A stretch of DNA of 64,000 nucleotides from an uncultured Clostridia bacterium (GTDB taxonomy: Bacteria; Cyanobacteriota; Vampirovibrionia; Gastranaerophilales; Gastranaerophilaceae). The notes beneath the pieces are model-generated. The model was not told where the DNA came from. It was given only the letters and a program-made list of their open reading frames with translations, and ran no database searches. The translations under genes were made by a program, and so were the position numbers. Below are positions 1-9,207 of the stretch, piece by piece; position 1 is the stretch's first letter, and each line of letters opens with the position of its first letter. The stretch lies in contig CAMEWS010000001.1 of NCBI GenBank assembly GCA_945946765.1, forward strand, positions 1 through 64,000. Direction: 5' to 3'.

Positions 1-2
1 TT

Positions 3-810
3 TTTATCCTAGAAAAGAATGGTAAAAAGGGGCTGACTTATAAAAATAAAATAGTTGCTCCTGTAGAGTATGATAATATTTTAACTATAAATGATAGTGA
101 TTACTATATTTTAGAAAAAAATGGTAAAAAGGGTTTAGTTTATGATGATAAAATAGTTGCTCCTGCAGAATATGATAACATTTGGGATACAAACGACGAA
201 TTATTCTTTATCCTAGAAAAGAATGGTAAAAAGGGATTAGTTTATTATGATAAAATAGTTGCTCCTGCAGAACATGATAACATTTTGGCTACAAAATTCC
301 AATATTACTTTATCATAGAAAAGAATGGTAAAAAGGGACTGACTTATAAAAATAAAATCGTTGCTCCTGCAGAACATGATAACATTTGGGATACAAATTC
401 TTATGGTGTTTTTATCCTAGAAAAGAATGGTAAAAAGGGGCTGACTTATAAAAATAAAATAGTTGCTCCTGTAGAGTATGATAATATTTTAACTATAAAT
501 GATAGTGATTACTATATTTTAGAAAAAAATGGTAAAAAGGGTTTAGTTTATGATGATAAAATAGTTGCTCCTGCAGAATATGATAACATTTTGGCTACAA
601 ACTCCAAATATTACTTTATCATAGAAGACAATGGTAAAAAGGGACTGACTTATAAAAATAAAATCGTTGCTCCTGCAGAACATGATAACATTTGGGATAC
701 AAATTCTTATGGTGTTTTTATCCTAGAAAAGAATGGTAAAAAGGGATTATTTTATGATGATAAAATAGTTGCTCCTGCAGAATATGATAACATTTTGACT
801 TGTCGTGAAG
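3..810 (+). repeat. Tandem 102-bp coding repeats with higher-order 306/408-bp duplications
   Basis: Bases 1-~185 recur at 409-~590 (offset 408 = 4x102). The segment at ~305-410 recurs at ~611-716 (offset 306 = 3x102). Confidence 0.9.
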
Positions 811-1082
811 GTTATATTTTAGTCAAAGAAAATTCTATTAAAACCAGTTATGGCAAAACATATAAAATTAAAAATTTTAATCCTTCAACTTTTAGTATCA
901 ATAGTGATGAAATGATTTTTTCTGAACATACTATTGGGCATTATATAGAGTATGATGGTAAAAGAACAGACAAAATGAATATAGCGTTAATAGTTCTATT
1001 GCTTCCGGTAGACATCGTTATTGCGATAGGTGGTGGTGTATTAGATTTCTTAGGTGATTTCTTCGATTTTGATATACTTTAG
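3..1082 (+). CDS. WG-type beta-repeat protein, 5' truncated by window edge
   Basis: Frame 3 is open from base 3, so the track start at 285 is an internal TTG. About eight ~34-aa repeats of the form F-I-L-E-K-N-G-K-K-G-L-x-Y-x-x-K-I-V-A-P-x-E-Y/H-D-N-I, followed by a non-repeat C-terminus with a hydrophobic segment (IALIVLLLPVDIVIAIGGGV). Confidence 0.85.
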   Translation, partial: FILEKNGKKGLTYKNKIVAPVEYDNILTINDSDYYILEKNGKKGLVYDDKIVAPAEYDNIWDTNDELFFILEKNGKKGLVYYDKIVAPAEHDNILATKFQYYFIIEKNGKKGLTYKNKIVAPAEHDNIWDTNSYGVFILEKNGKKGLTYKNKIVAPVEYDNILTINDSDYYILEKNGKKGLVYDDKIVAPAEYDNILATNSKYYFIIEDNGKKGLTYKNKIVAPAEHDNIWDTNSYGVFILEKNGKKGLFYDDKIVAPAEYDNILTCREGYILVKENSIKTSYGKTYKIKNFNPSTFSINSDEMIFSEHTIGHYIEYDGKRTDKMNIALIVLLLPVDIVIAIGGGVLDFLGDFFDFDIL

Positions 1083-1090
1083 TCAGTCAG

Positions 1091-1108
1091 GGTGCAATTT
1101 TTTGCACC
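1091..1108 (+). terminator. Hairpin after WG-repeat gene
   Basis: ggtgcaa-tttt-ttgcacc 9 nt past the stop; T-tract is weak. Confidence 0.45.
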
Positions 1109-1395
1109 GAAAATAATTTTGTAAAGCTTGTAGGTTGGGAATACCTGCCCAACAGAAACTAAGTCAACAATATATTCCACTAACTCGGAAGTTTTTATCC
1201 TTTTTCTATCCTTACAAAAATTCAAACTCTGTCCAAGTTTGAGGCAATTTTTTACAAACCAACTGGAAAAAATGATATTTCTAAGGATAAATTTTCTTAA
1301 ATTGAGGGAAATTCCTAAAATCTAAACAACACCTAAATTATACCAATATTCCATCTTTCAAATTTATCCGTCAGGTTATATTCAAGGAGAGTTTT

Positions 1396-2352
1396 TTATA
1401 TAAATTTAATAGTTTTTACATTGTATTCATTGTTCCAATATATTTTAGCTTTAGGCTTTTCTATATAATTTATGTTATCCGATGCCATATTTACTGCCGT
1501 TTGTAAATCCAATAAATCTGATTTTACAAGACGTTTAATAATATCGCTTACAAATGCTGTGCTGCCTGCCATTGTACCGTTTGAATCTACAGCTTTTCCA
1601 TCCTGTAAATAAACCGTTTTTGAACAAAACTCCATGGATTCAAGTTCGCTGTGCGTGATTGGTAATGCGTCACTAATCAGTATGATTTTGTCTAAAGGTT
1701 TTGTTCTAAACGTTATTTTTAATACGTCATCTTGTACGTGTTTGCCGTCAGCGATAATTTCAGTATAAATCCTGTCGTCAGCAAGAGCCCTTGTTACAGT
1801 CGAAGGTTCTTTGTGAGAAAATGTGCCCATTGCATTGTACAGGTGCGTGACCTGTTCAACTTCCGTTAAATCCGTTGCACAGCAGTGTCCTGCGGAAACT
1901 CTTATTCCTTTGTTTTTTAAATATTTGCACAGCGTAAAGTCTTTATCCAGTTCAGGTGCAAGAGTAACAATTTTTATTGCATTATTTTCTATTAATTGAA
2001 AATTTTCAACAGTCGGAGTTAACAACTGTTTTTCGTTGTGAATACCCTTTTTTTGTGGATTTAAAAAACATGCCTCAAGATGAATGCCGAGTATTTTTGC
2101 CATTGGTTCATCTGTCGTTTTTTGTAACTCCATTGCAGCTTGAATTTTATTACACTGTTGTTTTATATTTTCAATGTTGTCTGTTGCCAGTGTGGGAAAA
2201 AATCCGCATACGCCATAATTAAGGATTTTTTTTGCAAATTCTATATAGTCATTTGTTTCACAGGTTGCAAAATCTATACCAAAGCCCCCATGAATATGTT
2301 GTTCAATGAGGGCATTGGTTTCGATTAAATTGTTTTTGTTATTAAATTCCAT
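1396..2352 (-). CDS. nagA: N-acetylglucosamine-6-phosphate deacetylase
   Basis: HIHGGFGIDF metal site, GHCCAT, HLYNAMGTFSHKEPS, ISDALP, GTMAGST motifs. Confidence 0.9.
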   Translation of the reverse strand: MEFNNKNNLIETNALIEQHIHGGFGIDFATCETNDYIEFAKKILNYGVCGFFPTLATDNIENIKQQCNKIQAAMELQKTTDEPMAKILGIHLEACFLNPQKKGIHNEKQLLTPTVENFQLIENNAIKIVTLAPELDKDFTLCKYLKNKGIRVSAGHCCATDLTEVEQVTHLYNAMGTFSHKEPSTVTRALADDRIYTEIIADGKHVQDDVLKITFRTKPLDKIILISDALPITHSELESMEFCSKTVYLQDGKAVDSNGTMAGSTAFVSDIIKRLVKSDLLDLQTAVNMASDNINYIEKPKAKIYWNNEYNVKTIKFI

Positions 2353-2371
2353 ACTTAAGTTATTATCTTTC

Positions 2372-2397
2372 TGTCACCCTGAACTTGTTACAGGGTC
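2372..2397. repeat. Dispersed palindromic repeat copy (partial)
   Basis: tgtcaccctgaacttgttacagggtc. Confidence 0.55.
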
Positions 2398-2456
2398 AGT
2401 ATATTTTGAGAATCTTAACAAGTTTGGGATTAAGTAAAATTATTGTCTTAAGTATA

Positions 2457-4370
2457 TTATATAAGTTCTTGCAAATCTTTCAATAAGTTTTTGTGTTTTG
2501 ATGCAAACTTACTTCCTCTTGCTTCAATAGCCATTTTTAAGATTAATGGCAAATTGAGGGCAAGTCCGTCGTTACAAATGTTGTTGAGATATGTTTCTTC
2601 AAAGTTGTCGGGAAGTCTTAGTGACCAGTTTTTATCCCCTGATGTTCCGGGAGTATTGTAAGTAGCTTTTAACCCGAAGAAATCAGTGAAGAACACTTGA
2701 ATATTAGCTGCTTTTGAAGCAAAAATTTCAGCAAGTTTTACATTCATAAGTGCTTTTGCATCTGTTGTTAATTTTACAATAAGGTCATCTCTGTCTTTGC
2801 CTTGTACTTCTGCAAACATATCATCAACAAGATTTAATACGTTCAAATAACCTTCGTGTGTGTTTATCATTTCATCTGCCCACATAGAAACAGGTTGATT
2901 GTCATGAGTGCCTACCATTGCCCAGCAACGTTCATCTATGTTGCGGCATCTGTATGGGTGTTCGGGATTTTCATGTTTAACAAACTGTGTTAATCTCATA
3001 CCCTGTAAGCCGAATTCTTTCATCACTGATTCTACGGGGTAAGTCAATGTGCCAAGGTCTTCGCAAACAATTGAGTCTTTATTTAAGCCTTCTTCTTTAG
3101 CTGCAGCAATTACGATTTTTTCAATCATTGCCCCGTATTTTTTAATTTGTTCTTTTGAAAGCTGTTTAATTCTCTTTTCGGAGTCAGAGCCAACTTCCAA
3201 ATTCAAATCTTCTGTTGTAGCAATCGCATATTGTGATAGTTCAGAATGTTCCGGTGAAGAATAAAGTCTTCCCGCACCTTGTTCCGGCATAGGTTTTTTG
3301 CCTGCTTTGTAAACCCAAGGGTCAATTAAGCCTACAATGTGGTCAATTCTTACCCCGCCTGGGTTTTCTTTAAACATCTTTTTATATAATTGTTTTAACA
3401 ACAAGCCTGCTTCGCCTAGCGAGCCGTCTTCGTTGAACATCTTTTTGGGGTCAACAACAGGGAATCCCCATGCTTGACCGTCTTTTGAAAAATAATCGGG
3501 AGGACATCCGAGCATCCAGCCTTCAAGGAACAGTGACTGATATGCCCAGCAATCTCTGTCAGAAAATGCAACTTGTCTGTCAGCGATTAATTTTAAGTCG
3601 TGTTTTAATGCATATTTTTTAGTTGCTTCATTTTGTTTTGCTGCAACAAATTGGCAGAATGAATAATAGTTGATTTCATCTGCATATTTGAGTCTTAATT
3701 CTTTTTCTCTTAAGAAGGTAGCTTTTGTTTCTTCGTCATTTTTGGGGTTAAACAGGTTTCTGTCTGTTTTGTTATCCCACAATGGCCAGTAATCGTTGTT
3801 ATTTTCGATTACGAGTGCTTCATATAAAGCATCTTTTGAAAGCCAAAAATCATTTTCTTTTTTGAATTTTTCGAATTCTTTGTTGAGCTTTTTGTCATTC
3901 CATTGTTTGAAGTTAACATAAGCTTCTTTTAAGGCTTCTTCTTGTGCTTGATAAATGTATGAATAAGCAGTTTGGTTTTTGTCTTTATTGGGATTTTCTT
4001 CACAAATTCTATTGTATGTAGATTCTGAAAGAATATTTCCCCATTCTTTAGTCGTTAATTGTTCTAAGTCAATAAACAACGGATTTGATGAAAAAATAGT
4101 ACCTGTGTATGGTGAAGAATCACAAGCTTTTGTTTTTCCTTGAGGTCCTAATTGAATTGCGTTGAATAAACCGGATGCGTAATCCATAAGGTTTTTACCG
4201 GCTAGTGAATTTGGCGTTCCAAACCCTGTATTTTTACCTGAAATTGCAGGAAAACTATTTCCGTGTATAATAAGCGCAAAGTTCTTTTTGCCTAATTCTT
4301 TTAAGGCTTTTTTGCAAACTTTTTTGAATTTTTTCATATCCTTAGTTTTGTTTTCACAACAACAAGTCAT
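2457..4370 (-). CDS. malQ: 4-alpha-glucanotransferase (GH77)
   Basis: GH77-type motifs: FGTPNSLAGKNLMDYASGLFNAIQLGPQG, VRIDHIVGLIDPW, CEDLGTLTYPVESVMKEFGLQGMRL, VGTHDNQPVSMW. Confidence 0.88.
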   Translation of the reverse strand: MTCCCENKTKDMKKFKKVCKKALKELGKKNFALIIHGNSFPAISGKNTGFGTPNSLAGKNLMDYASGLFNAIQLGPQGKTKACDSSPYTGTIFSSNPLFIDLEQLTTKEWGNILSESTYNRICEENPNKDKNQTAYSYIYQAQEEALKEAYVNFKQWNDKKLNKEFEKFKKENDFWLSKDALYEALVIENNNDYWPLWDNKTDRNLFNPKNDEETKATFLREKELRLKYADEINYYSFCQFVAAKQNEATKKYALKHDLKLIADRQVAFSDRDCWAYQSLFLEGWMLGCPPDYFSKDGQAWGFPVVDPKKMFNEDGSLGEAGLLLKQLYKKMFKENPGGVRIDHIVGLIDPWVYKAGKKPMPEQGAGRLYSSPEHSELSQYAIATTEDLNLEVGSDSEKRIKQLSKEQIKKYGAMIEKIVIAAAKEEGLNKDSIVCEDLGTLTYPVESVMKEFGLQGMRLTQFVKHENPEHPYRCRNIDERCWAMVGTHDNQPVSMWADEMINTHEGYLNVLNLVDDMFAEVQGKDRDDLIVKLTTDAKALMNVKLAEIFASKAANIQVFFTDFFGLKATYNTPGTSGDKNWSLRLPDNFEETYLNNICNDGLALNLPLILKMAIEARGSKFASKHKNLLKDLQELI

Positions 4371-4562
4371 AAATACACCCCTTTTTGACTAACTCTCTTG
4401 TCTTTATAGTAGCACCGAGTATATTTTTTTTATATAGTCAGGGGGTATAATTTATAACTGTTTTTACAATTCTTTACTATATTTACATATAGTAATTAGA
4501 TACCGACTTTTGGTGAGGTTTTGCAAAATAATAAATCTATTTATTGTGATATTAGAAAGTAC

Positions 4563-4599
4563 AAAAAAGCGGACTGTTACTATAACAGTCCGCTTTTTT
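4563..4599 (-). terminator. Rho-independent terminator of rpmA
   Basis: 17-bp perfect stem aaaaaagcggactgtta/taacagtccgctttttt. Confidence 0.9.
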
Positions 4600-4612
4600 G
4601 TTAATTGTTTAA

Positions 4613-4867
4613 TTAAACAGCGTAAACGCTTACTTGTTTTCTATCTCTTCTGTGAGGTTCAAATTTAACTTTGCCTTCAATAAGTGCAAACAATGTATCG
4701 TCTTTGCCGATGCCTACGTTATTACCGGGGTGGAATTTTGTACCTCTTTGACGAACAATGATGTTGCCTGCAAGTACGTGTTCACCACCGAATTTTTTAA
4801 CGCCTAATCGCTTACTTTCGCTGTCACGACCGTTTTTGGATGAGCCTACGCCCTTCTTATGTGCCAT
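4613..4867 (-). CDS. rpmA: 50S ribosomal protein L27
   Basis: [48 protein letters not shown] is canonical L27. Confidence 0.98.
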   Translation of the reverse strand: MAHKKGVGSSKNGRDSESKRLGVKKFGGEHVLAGNIIVRQRGTKFHPGNNVGIGKDDTLFALIEGKVKFEPHRRDRKQVSVYAV

Positions 4868-4920
4868 TTTATTATCTCCTTGTAATTATTGTATTTTATT
4901 ATATTATCCGACAGTGCCGG

Positions 4921-4947
4921 AGATTCTGAAACAAGTTCAGAATGACA
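4921..4947. repeat. Dispersed palindromic repeat copy
   Basis: agattctgaaacaagttcagaatgaca between rpmA and rplU. Confidence 0.65.
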
Positions 4948-4955
4948 ATTTTGTC

Positions 4956-5309
4956 TTATGCTTCTTCTGCGGGTGCTTCTGCTTTAGCTTTAGCTGCAGT
5001 AGTTCTGATTTTTGTAACCATTACTCTTGTAAAGAATTGTCTGTGACCTTGTTTTTTTCTGTAGCCTTTTTTAGCTCTTTGTTTGTAAACAATAACTTTT
5101 TTGCTTTTATCGTGTTTAACAATTTTTCCTTCAACTGTTGCTTTTTCAACATAAGGTGCGCCAACTTTTGATTTAGCACCGTTTACAAGCATAATTATTT
5201 TGTCAAAAACAACTTTTTCGTTTTCTTCGCCATCAATAAGTTCGATATCGACGTAACGACCTTCTTCTAATTTGTACTGTTTACCGCCTGTTTCAACTAT
5301 TGCGTACAT
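4956..5309 (-). CDS. rplU: 50S ribosomal protein L21
   Basis: [23 protein letters not shown]...[25 protein letters not shown]; upstream of rpmA. Confidence 0.97.
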   Translation of the reverse strand: MYAIVETGGKQYKLEEGRYVDIELIDGEENEKVVFDKIIMLVNGAKSKVGAPYVEKATVEGKIVKHDKSKKVIVYKQRAKKGYRKKQGHRQFFTRVMVTKIRTTAAKAKAEAPAEEA

Positions 5310-5352
5310 TCTTTAATCCTTTCATTTGAGGAGCTGTAGAGAGCTGTTGGTT

Positions 5353-5379
5353 GTTAAGTGCATTTTGACCCTACTTAAC
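5353..5379 (-). promoter_or_regulatory. Candidate L21 5' leader hairpin
   Basis: Perfect 7-bp stem gttaagt...acttaac in the rplU leader, near repeated 'gagctgt' elements. Confidence 0.4.
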
Positions 5380-5489
5380 CTGCCCCCGTTTAAAGACAGC
5401 TTACCTATCTAACATTAGTAAATATAGTCTAACAACTACATAACCCACTGTCAACAACGGATTTATAACATGTAAAATAGCTTAATAAA

Positions 5490-5518
5490 TAAAATCCCGA
5501 CTGATTTTTAGTCGGGTA
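5490..5518 (-). terminator. Terminator after TPR gene
   Basis: cccgact-gattttt-agtcggg stem followed by attttattt on the minus strand. Confidence 0.7.
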
Positions 5519-5604
5519 AAATAGCTGGATTGTGTTTGGGTAATTAAATGTTACCCTTATATTACCAACTGAATATTTTGTGTATATTACCCGACTGTCG
5601 GATT

Positions 5605-6336
5605 TTAACGCGTTATTAGTTGATTATATATCTCAATTGCTTCTTGTGCTTTTTTAGCTTTTTTTAACATTTTGTATGTGTATGCAAGATTGTAGTAAAA
5701 AGAAGGTTCATTCGGATTTTCCTTTATTGCCAGTTTAAATTCATATCTCGCATTAAAGTAGCTTTTTTTCTTTAAATAACAACAGCCTTTGTTGTAATAT
5801 GCGTAAGCTAAGTCTTTTTTTATTTTTAACGTTTTATTGTATTCGTCAAGTGCCATATTGTATTTTTCAGCATTAAAATACAAATTTCCAAGATTGTAAT
5901 GAGCTTTGTAATTTTTACTATCCAATTCTATTGCTTTTTTTAAATAGAAAATAGCGTCATCAATCCTGTTGTTATCTTGTGCAATATTGGAAATAATGAA
6001 CCAATCTTCTGAGGTTTTTTCCTGTTCAGGAATTTTGTTATATAACGCAAGGCTTGTTTTTAAGTCATTAGAATTGTATAAAAACTTTGCTTGTTCTCTA
6101 ATATCACTTGTTGTTAATTGTTTTGCGTTGATATTTGGTAGCTGTTTTGTTTGGTCATTGAGTTTTTTTTCAAGATGTTGATACACTGGCGATTTTATTT
6201 GTTCCGTATTTTTAATAATTGGCTGTTGTGTGTTTGGAATGTTCGGAACGGGCGCGCAATACGCATACGCCGTAAAAAATAACATATATATTGCAAATAC
6301 TGTAAAAGTCTTTTTCATAGCAAGATTATAAATCAA
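5605..6336 (-). CDS. TPR-repeat protein with N-terminal signal sequence
   Basis: Repeats such as YKAHYNLGNLYFNAEKYNMALDEYNKTLKI and AYAYYNKGCCYLKKKSYFNARYEFKLAI; start probably MKKTFTVF. Confidence 0.85.
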   Translation of the reverse strand: MIYNLAMKKTFTVFAIYMLFFTAYAYCAPVPNIPNTQQPIIKNTEQIKSPVYQHLEKKLNDQTKQLPNINAKQLTTSDIREQAKFLYNSNDLKTSLALYNKIPEQEKTSEDWFIISNIAQDNNRIDDAIFYLKKAIELDSKNYKAHYNLGNLYFNAEKYNMALDEYNKTLKIKKDLAYAYYNKGCCYLKKKSYFNARYEFKLAIKENPNEPSFYYNLAYTYKMLKKAKKAQEAIEIYNQLITR

Positions 6337-6424
6337 TGCTTTTTTTTTAACAAATATATATATAAACTAAATTGTTAAAAAATATTACAGTTTTTCTTGA
6401 TTTTGAAATTAGAATAATTAAATT

Positions 6425-6643
6425 GTGTTTATAAAGTTACAGGTTTTAGCAATGAAGATATTTAAGATGAGAAATTCAAAAAAGAAATTAAAATGTATTG
6501 AAGATACGAGTATGGAAAATTATGTGCTTTTTGATTTAAATTTCAGAGCAAATAAAATCAAAAGCGGTTATCTTTTGAAAGATTGTATAATTGCACTTTC
6601 AAATTTTATAGGCAATAAAGATACAAGATTTTTGGGCGCATAA
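6425..6643 (+). CDS. Small hypothetical protein
   Basis: 72-aa ORF; probable start at internal Met (MKIFKMRNSKKK). No family recognised. Confidence 0.4.
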   Translation: MFIKLQVLAMKIFKMRNSKKKLKCIEDTSMENYVLFDLNFRANKIKSGYLLKDCIIALSNFIGNKDTRFLGA

Positions 6644-6713
6644 TTTTTTTTCTGGAAAAATTAGTGATAAGGAGTAAGCTCAAGGATAAATGTTTTGAGT
6701 TACACCGGATTAG

Positions 6714-7958
6714 TTATGAATAATTGAAGCCGTCTTTTTCCATTCTGTTGATGACTTCTTCTAAATCCACATTATTGGCAACTGCAGACATTCTAAAATA
6801 ACCTTCACCTTTTTTGCCAAATCCTATTCCCGGAACCGCAACAATTCCTGATGTTTCCAAAAGGTCTTGCGTAAATTCTTCTGATGTTTTATATCTTGGT
6901 GGTATTGGTTGCCAAATATAAAATGTAGCTTTGGGAATATCTGTGTCTTTTATATCCCAACCGAGTTTACGAAGACCGTTTATTAAAATCATTTGTTTTT
7001 CTTTGAATTTAATATTAGCTTGAGCAATATAGTCATCACCTTCTTTAGAATTAATGACCTCTGCCGCACATTTTTGAAGTGCTTTAAACAATCCCGTATC
7101 AATTGTTGATTTTAGTCTGCCAAATGTTCCGACAGCATCGGCGTTCCCACATATCCACCCGAGTCGGAAACCTGTCATTGAGTATGGTTTTGAAAAACTG
7201 TAAAATTCAACTGCAACATCTTTTGCACCATTTACCTCAAGAACACTGTGAGGCTTATTTTGTTCGTCAAAATATAAGTCACAATAAGCGGCATCACTGA
7301 TTAACCATATTTGTTTTTCTTTGCAAAAATCTACAACATGTTGAAGATATTCTTTTGTACAAGTCGCACCAAGAGGATTTGAAGGGTAATTGATAATCAT
7401 TGCTTTTATTTTTGAGGTATCAAGCCCTGATTTTTTCACATCTTCCCAAACTTTGTACATATCGGGCATATAGTTATTTTGCTTGTTTAATTCTATACCG
7501 AAACTTAGTCCGCCACTCGTTTTTACCATTTGTGTGTAAGATGCGTATCCGGGATCGGGAACCAGTATTATGTCTTGTTGCTTTTTGTCTGTAGTCGGAT
7601 TAATGAGGGCACGTATAAAGTTTGCTATACCTTCTTTTGAACCTATCAAAGAGAATATTTCAGTTTTGGGGTTTAATTCAACATTGAATCTTGTTTTCAT
7701 TCTTTTCGCGATTGCTTCAAGATAGAAGTTTTCGCCTTTGGGTGAAGAATATGTGTGTATTTGAGGAATTTTTAATGCTTCAACCAATTTTTTATAAACA
7801 AATTCCGGCGGCGGAGCAACGGGTGCACCCATAGCCAGTGCAATAGGTGCTCTGTCTTTAGCTTCAAGCTCAGGTTTTAATTGTGCCGCTTTTTGTTTAA
7901 TCCTGAACATAATATACGTATCAATGGATTTAACATATTCATTAAATAGTTCTTTCAT
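6714..7958 (-). CDS. PLP-dependent class I/II aminotransferase, LL-diaminopimelate aminotransferase-like
   Basis: YSSPKGENFYLEAIAKRM, NYPSNPLGATCT, SDAAYCDLYFD, SFSKPYSMTGFRLGW (PLP Lys), GYFRMSAV. Confidence 0.85.
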   Translation of the reverse strand: MKELFNEYVKSIDTYIMFRIKQKAAQLKPELEAKDRAPIALAMGAPVAPPPEFVYKKLVEALKIPQIHTYSSPKGENFYLEAIAKRMKTRFNVELNPKTEIFSLIGSKEGIANFIRALINPTTDKKQQDIILVPDPGYASYTQMVKTSGGLSFGIELNKQNNYMPDMYKVWEDVKKSGLDTSKIKAMIINYPSNPLGATCTKEYLQHVVDFCKEKQIWLISDAAYCDLYFDEQNKPHSVLEVNGAKDVAVEFYSFSKPYSMTGFRLGWICGNADAVGTFGRLKSTIDTGLFKALQKCAAEVINSKEGDDYIAQANIKFKEKQMILINGLRKLGWDIKDTDIPKATFYIWQPIPPRYKTSEEFTQDLLETSGIVAVPGIGFGKKGEGYFRMSAVANNVDLEEVINRMEKDGFNYS

Positions 7959-7969
7959 ATTTCATCCCG

Positions 7970-8782
7970 TTAAATATTTTTAGATTCCAATTGATAAGCC
8001 CAAGCACTGTGGTTGTGAATACTCTCCAGTGATTCAACTTCGGCTTCAAAATATTTTATTTTTTTATTGCTTCTGAATTTTAAAACAATATCCCTTAAAA
8101 CATCTTCTACAAATTTTGGATTGTCATAAGCGTGTTCCGTAACGTATTTTTCGTCATCTCTTTTTAAAAGAGGGTATACTTCGCACGATGCTGTTTTTTC
8201 AATTTCGGATACCAAATCTTCAATCCAAATATGTTCATTTTCATCGTAACTTATTAATATTTTTATAATAGCTCTTTGGTTGTGTGCCGAATAATTGGAA
8301 ATTTCTTTCGAACAAGGGCATAAGGTAGTAACCGGAACTTTTACGCCAAGAAAAAACTTGTATTCTTTATCATCCAAGCTTCCTTCAAATGAGCAATCAT
8401 AAGCCATTAATGATTTTTGTTTGGATACAGGTGCTTCTTTTTCTATAAAATATTTAAAAGAAAATTTAACCTGAGAACTTTCAGCGTTAAGTTTTTGTCG
8501 TATAGCTTCAAGACATCCTTTAATGTCTACGCCCAAAAGTTCTCTTTCTCTCCACTCATTTAGTATTTCCATAAATCTTGACATATGCGTGCCTTTAAAG
8601 TTTGAGGCAAGCGAAGCGCAGATTTGGGCTTTTGCATAAACTGTTTGATTTTCTTGACCTTTTCTTTGGATTATTAGTGGAACATCAACGTTTTTAATGC
8701 CCACTTTTTGTATATCAATTCCTCTTTTGTCCAACAAATTTTGGACATCCCTTAGTGGAACATCTTTTATGTGACTTTTCAT
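7970..8782 (-). CDS. folE2: GTP cyclohydrolase FolE2 (type IB)
   Basis: DVPLRDVQN..., GTHMSRFMEIL, VPVTTLCPCSKEISNYSAHNQRA. Confidence 0.93.
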   Translation of the reverse strand: MKSHIKDVPLRDVQNLLDKRGIDIQKVGIKNVDVPLIIQRKGQENQTVYAKAQICASLASNFKGTHMSRFMEILNEWRERELLGVDIKGCLEAIRQKLNAESSQVKFSFKYFIEKEAPVSKQKSLMAYDCSFEGSLDDKEYKFFLGVKVPVTTLCPCSKEISNYSAHNQRAIIKILISYDENEHIWIEDLVSEIEKTASCEVYPLLKRDDEKYVTEHAYDNPKFVEDVLRDIVLKFRSNKKIKYFEAEVESLESIHNHSAWAYQLESKNI

Positions 8783-8797
8783 TATTTTTTATATTAC

Positions 8798-9130
8798 CTA
8801 TTTTAAATTGTCTAAATGTTCTGAAGATTTTTGTTCTAAAGCCAGCAACAATTTTAAGGCTGCAATTCTTTGCATTTTGGGAGGTGCAAGTCGTAGCATT
8901 TCAATTGCTTTCATCATTACAGGGTCATTGTCGTACCAACGATTGCCTTTTCCTTGATATTTTGAAATTGTCTCGTACAGATGTTCAATAACTTCTGCTG
9001 CAACTTGTTCTTGTAAATTTAAGATATAATCTGCTGCTTGAGCTTTTGTTTCATCCGGCTGTAATCTTAAAAGTTCCAGTGCTTCTTTTAAAACCGGATC
9101 TTTATCATACCAACGTCTGTGTTCCGTCAT
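8798..9130 (-). CDS. Hypothetical protein with two internal repeats
   Basis: RRWYDKDPVLKEALELLRLQPDETKAQAADYILNL and NRWYDNDPVMMKAIEMLRLAPPKMQRIAALKLLLAL. Confidence 0.7.
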   Translation of the reverse strand: MTEHRRWYDKDPVLKEALELLRLQPDETKAQAADYILNLQEQVAAEVIEHLYETISKYQGKGNRWYDNDPVMMKAIEMLRLAPPKMQRIAALKLLLALEQKSSEHLDNLK

Positions 9131-9207
9131 TTTATAATCCTCTTTTGTGCTGTAACTATTATAATAATATTATTCCACATTGTCCATTATCTTAAACATT
9201 TTAAATG

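Noticed and set aside
3-810. CRISPR-like periodic repeats
   Set aside because: Period 102 bp, in-frame coding repeats without unique spacers; WG-type protein repeats.
1120-1395. gtaggttgggaatacctgcccaac hairpin as a mobile-element end
   Set aside because: Single short stem with no second end, duplication or transposase.
4758-5171. 137-aa plus-strand ORF over rpmA/rplU
   Set aside because: Antisense to two ribosomal genes and includes the repeat-derived peptide [10 protein letters not shown].
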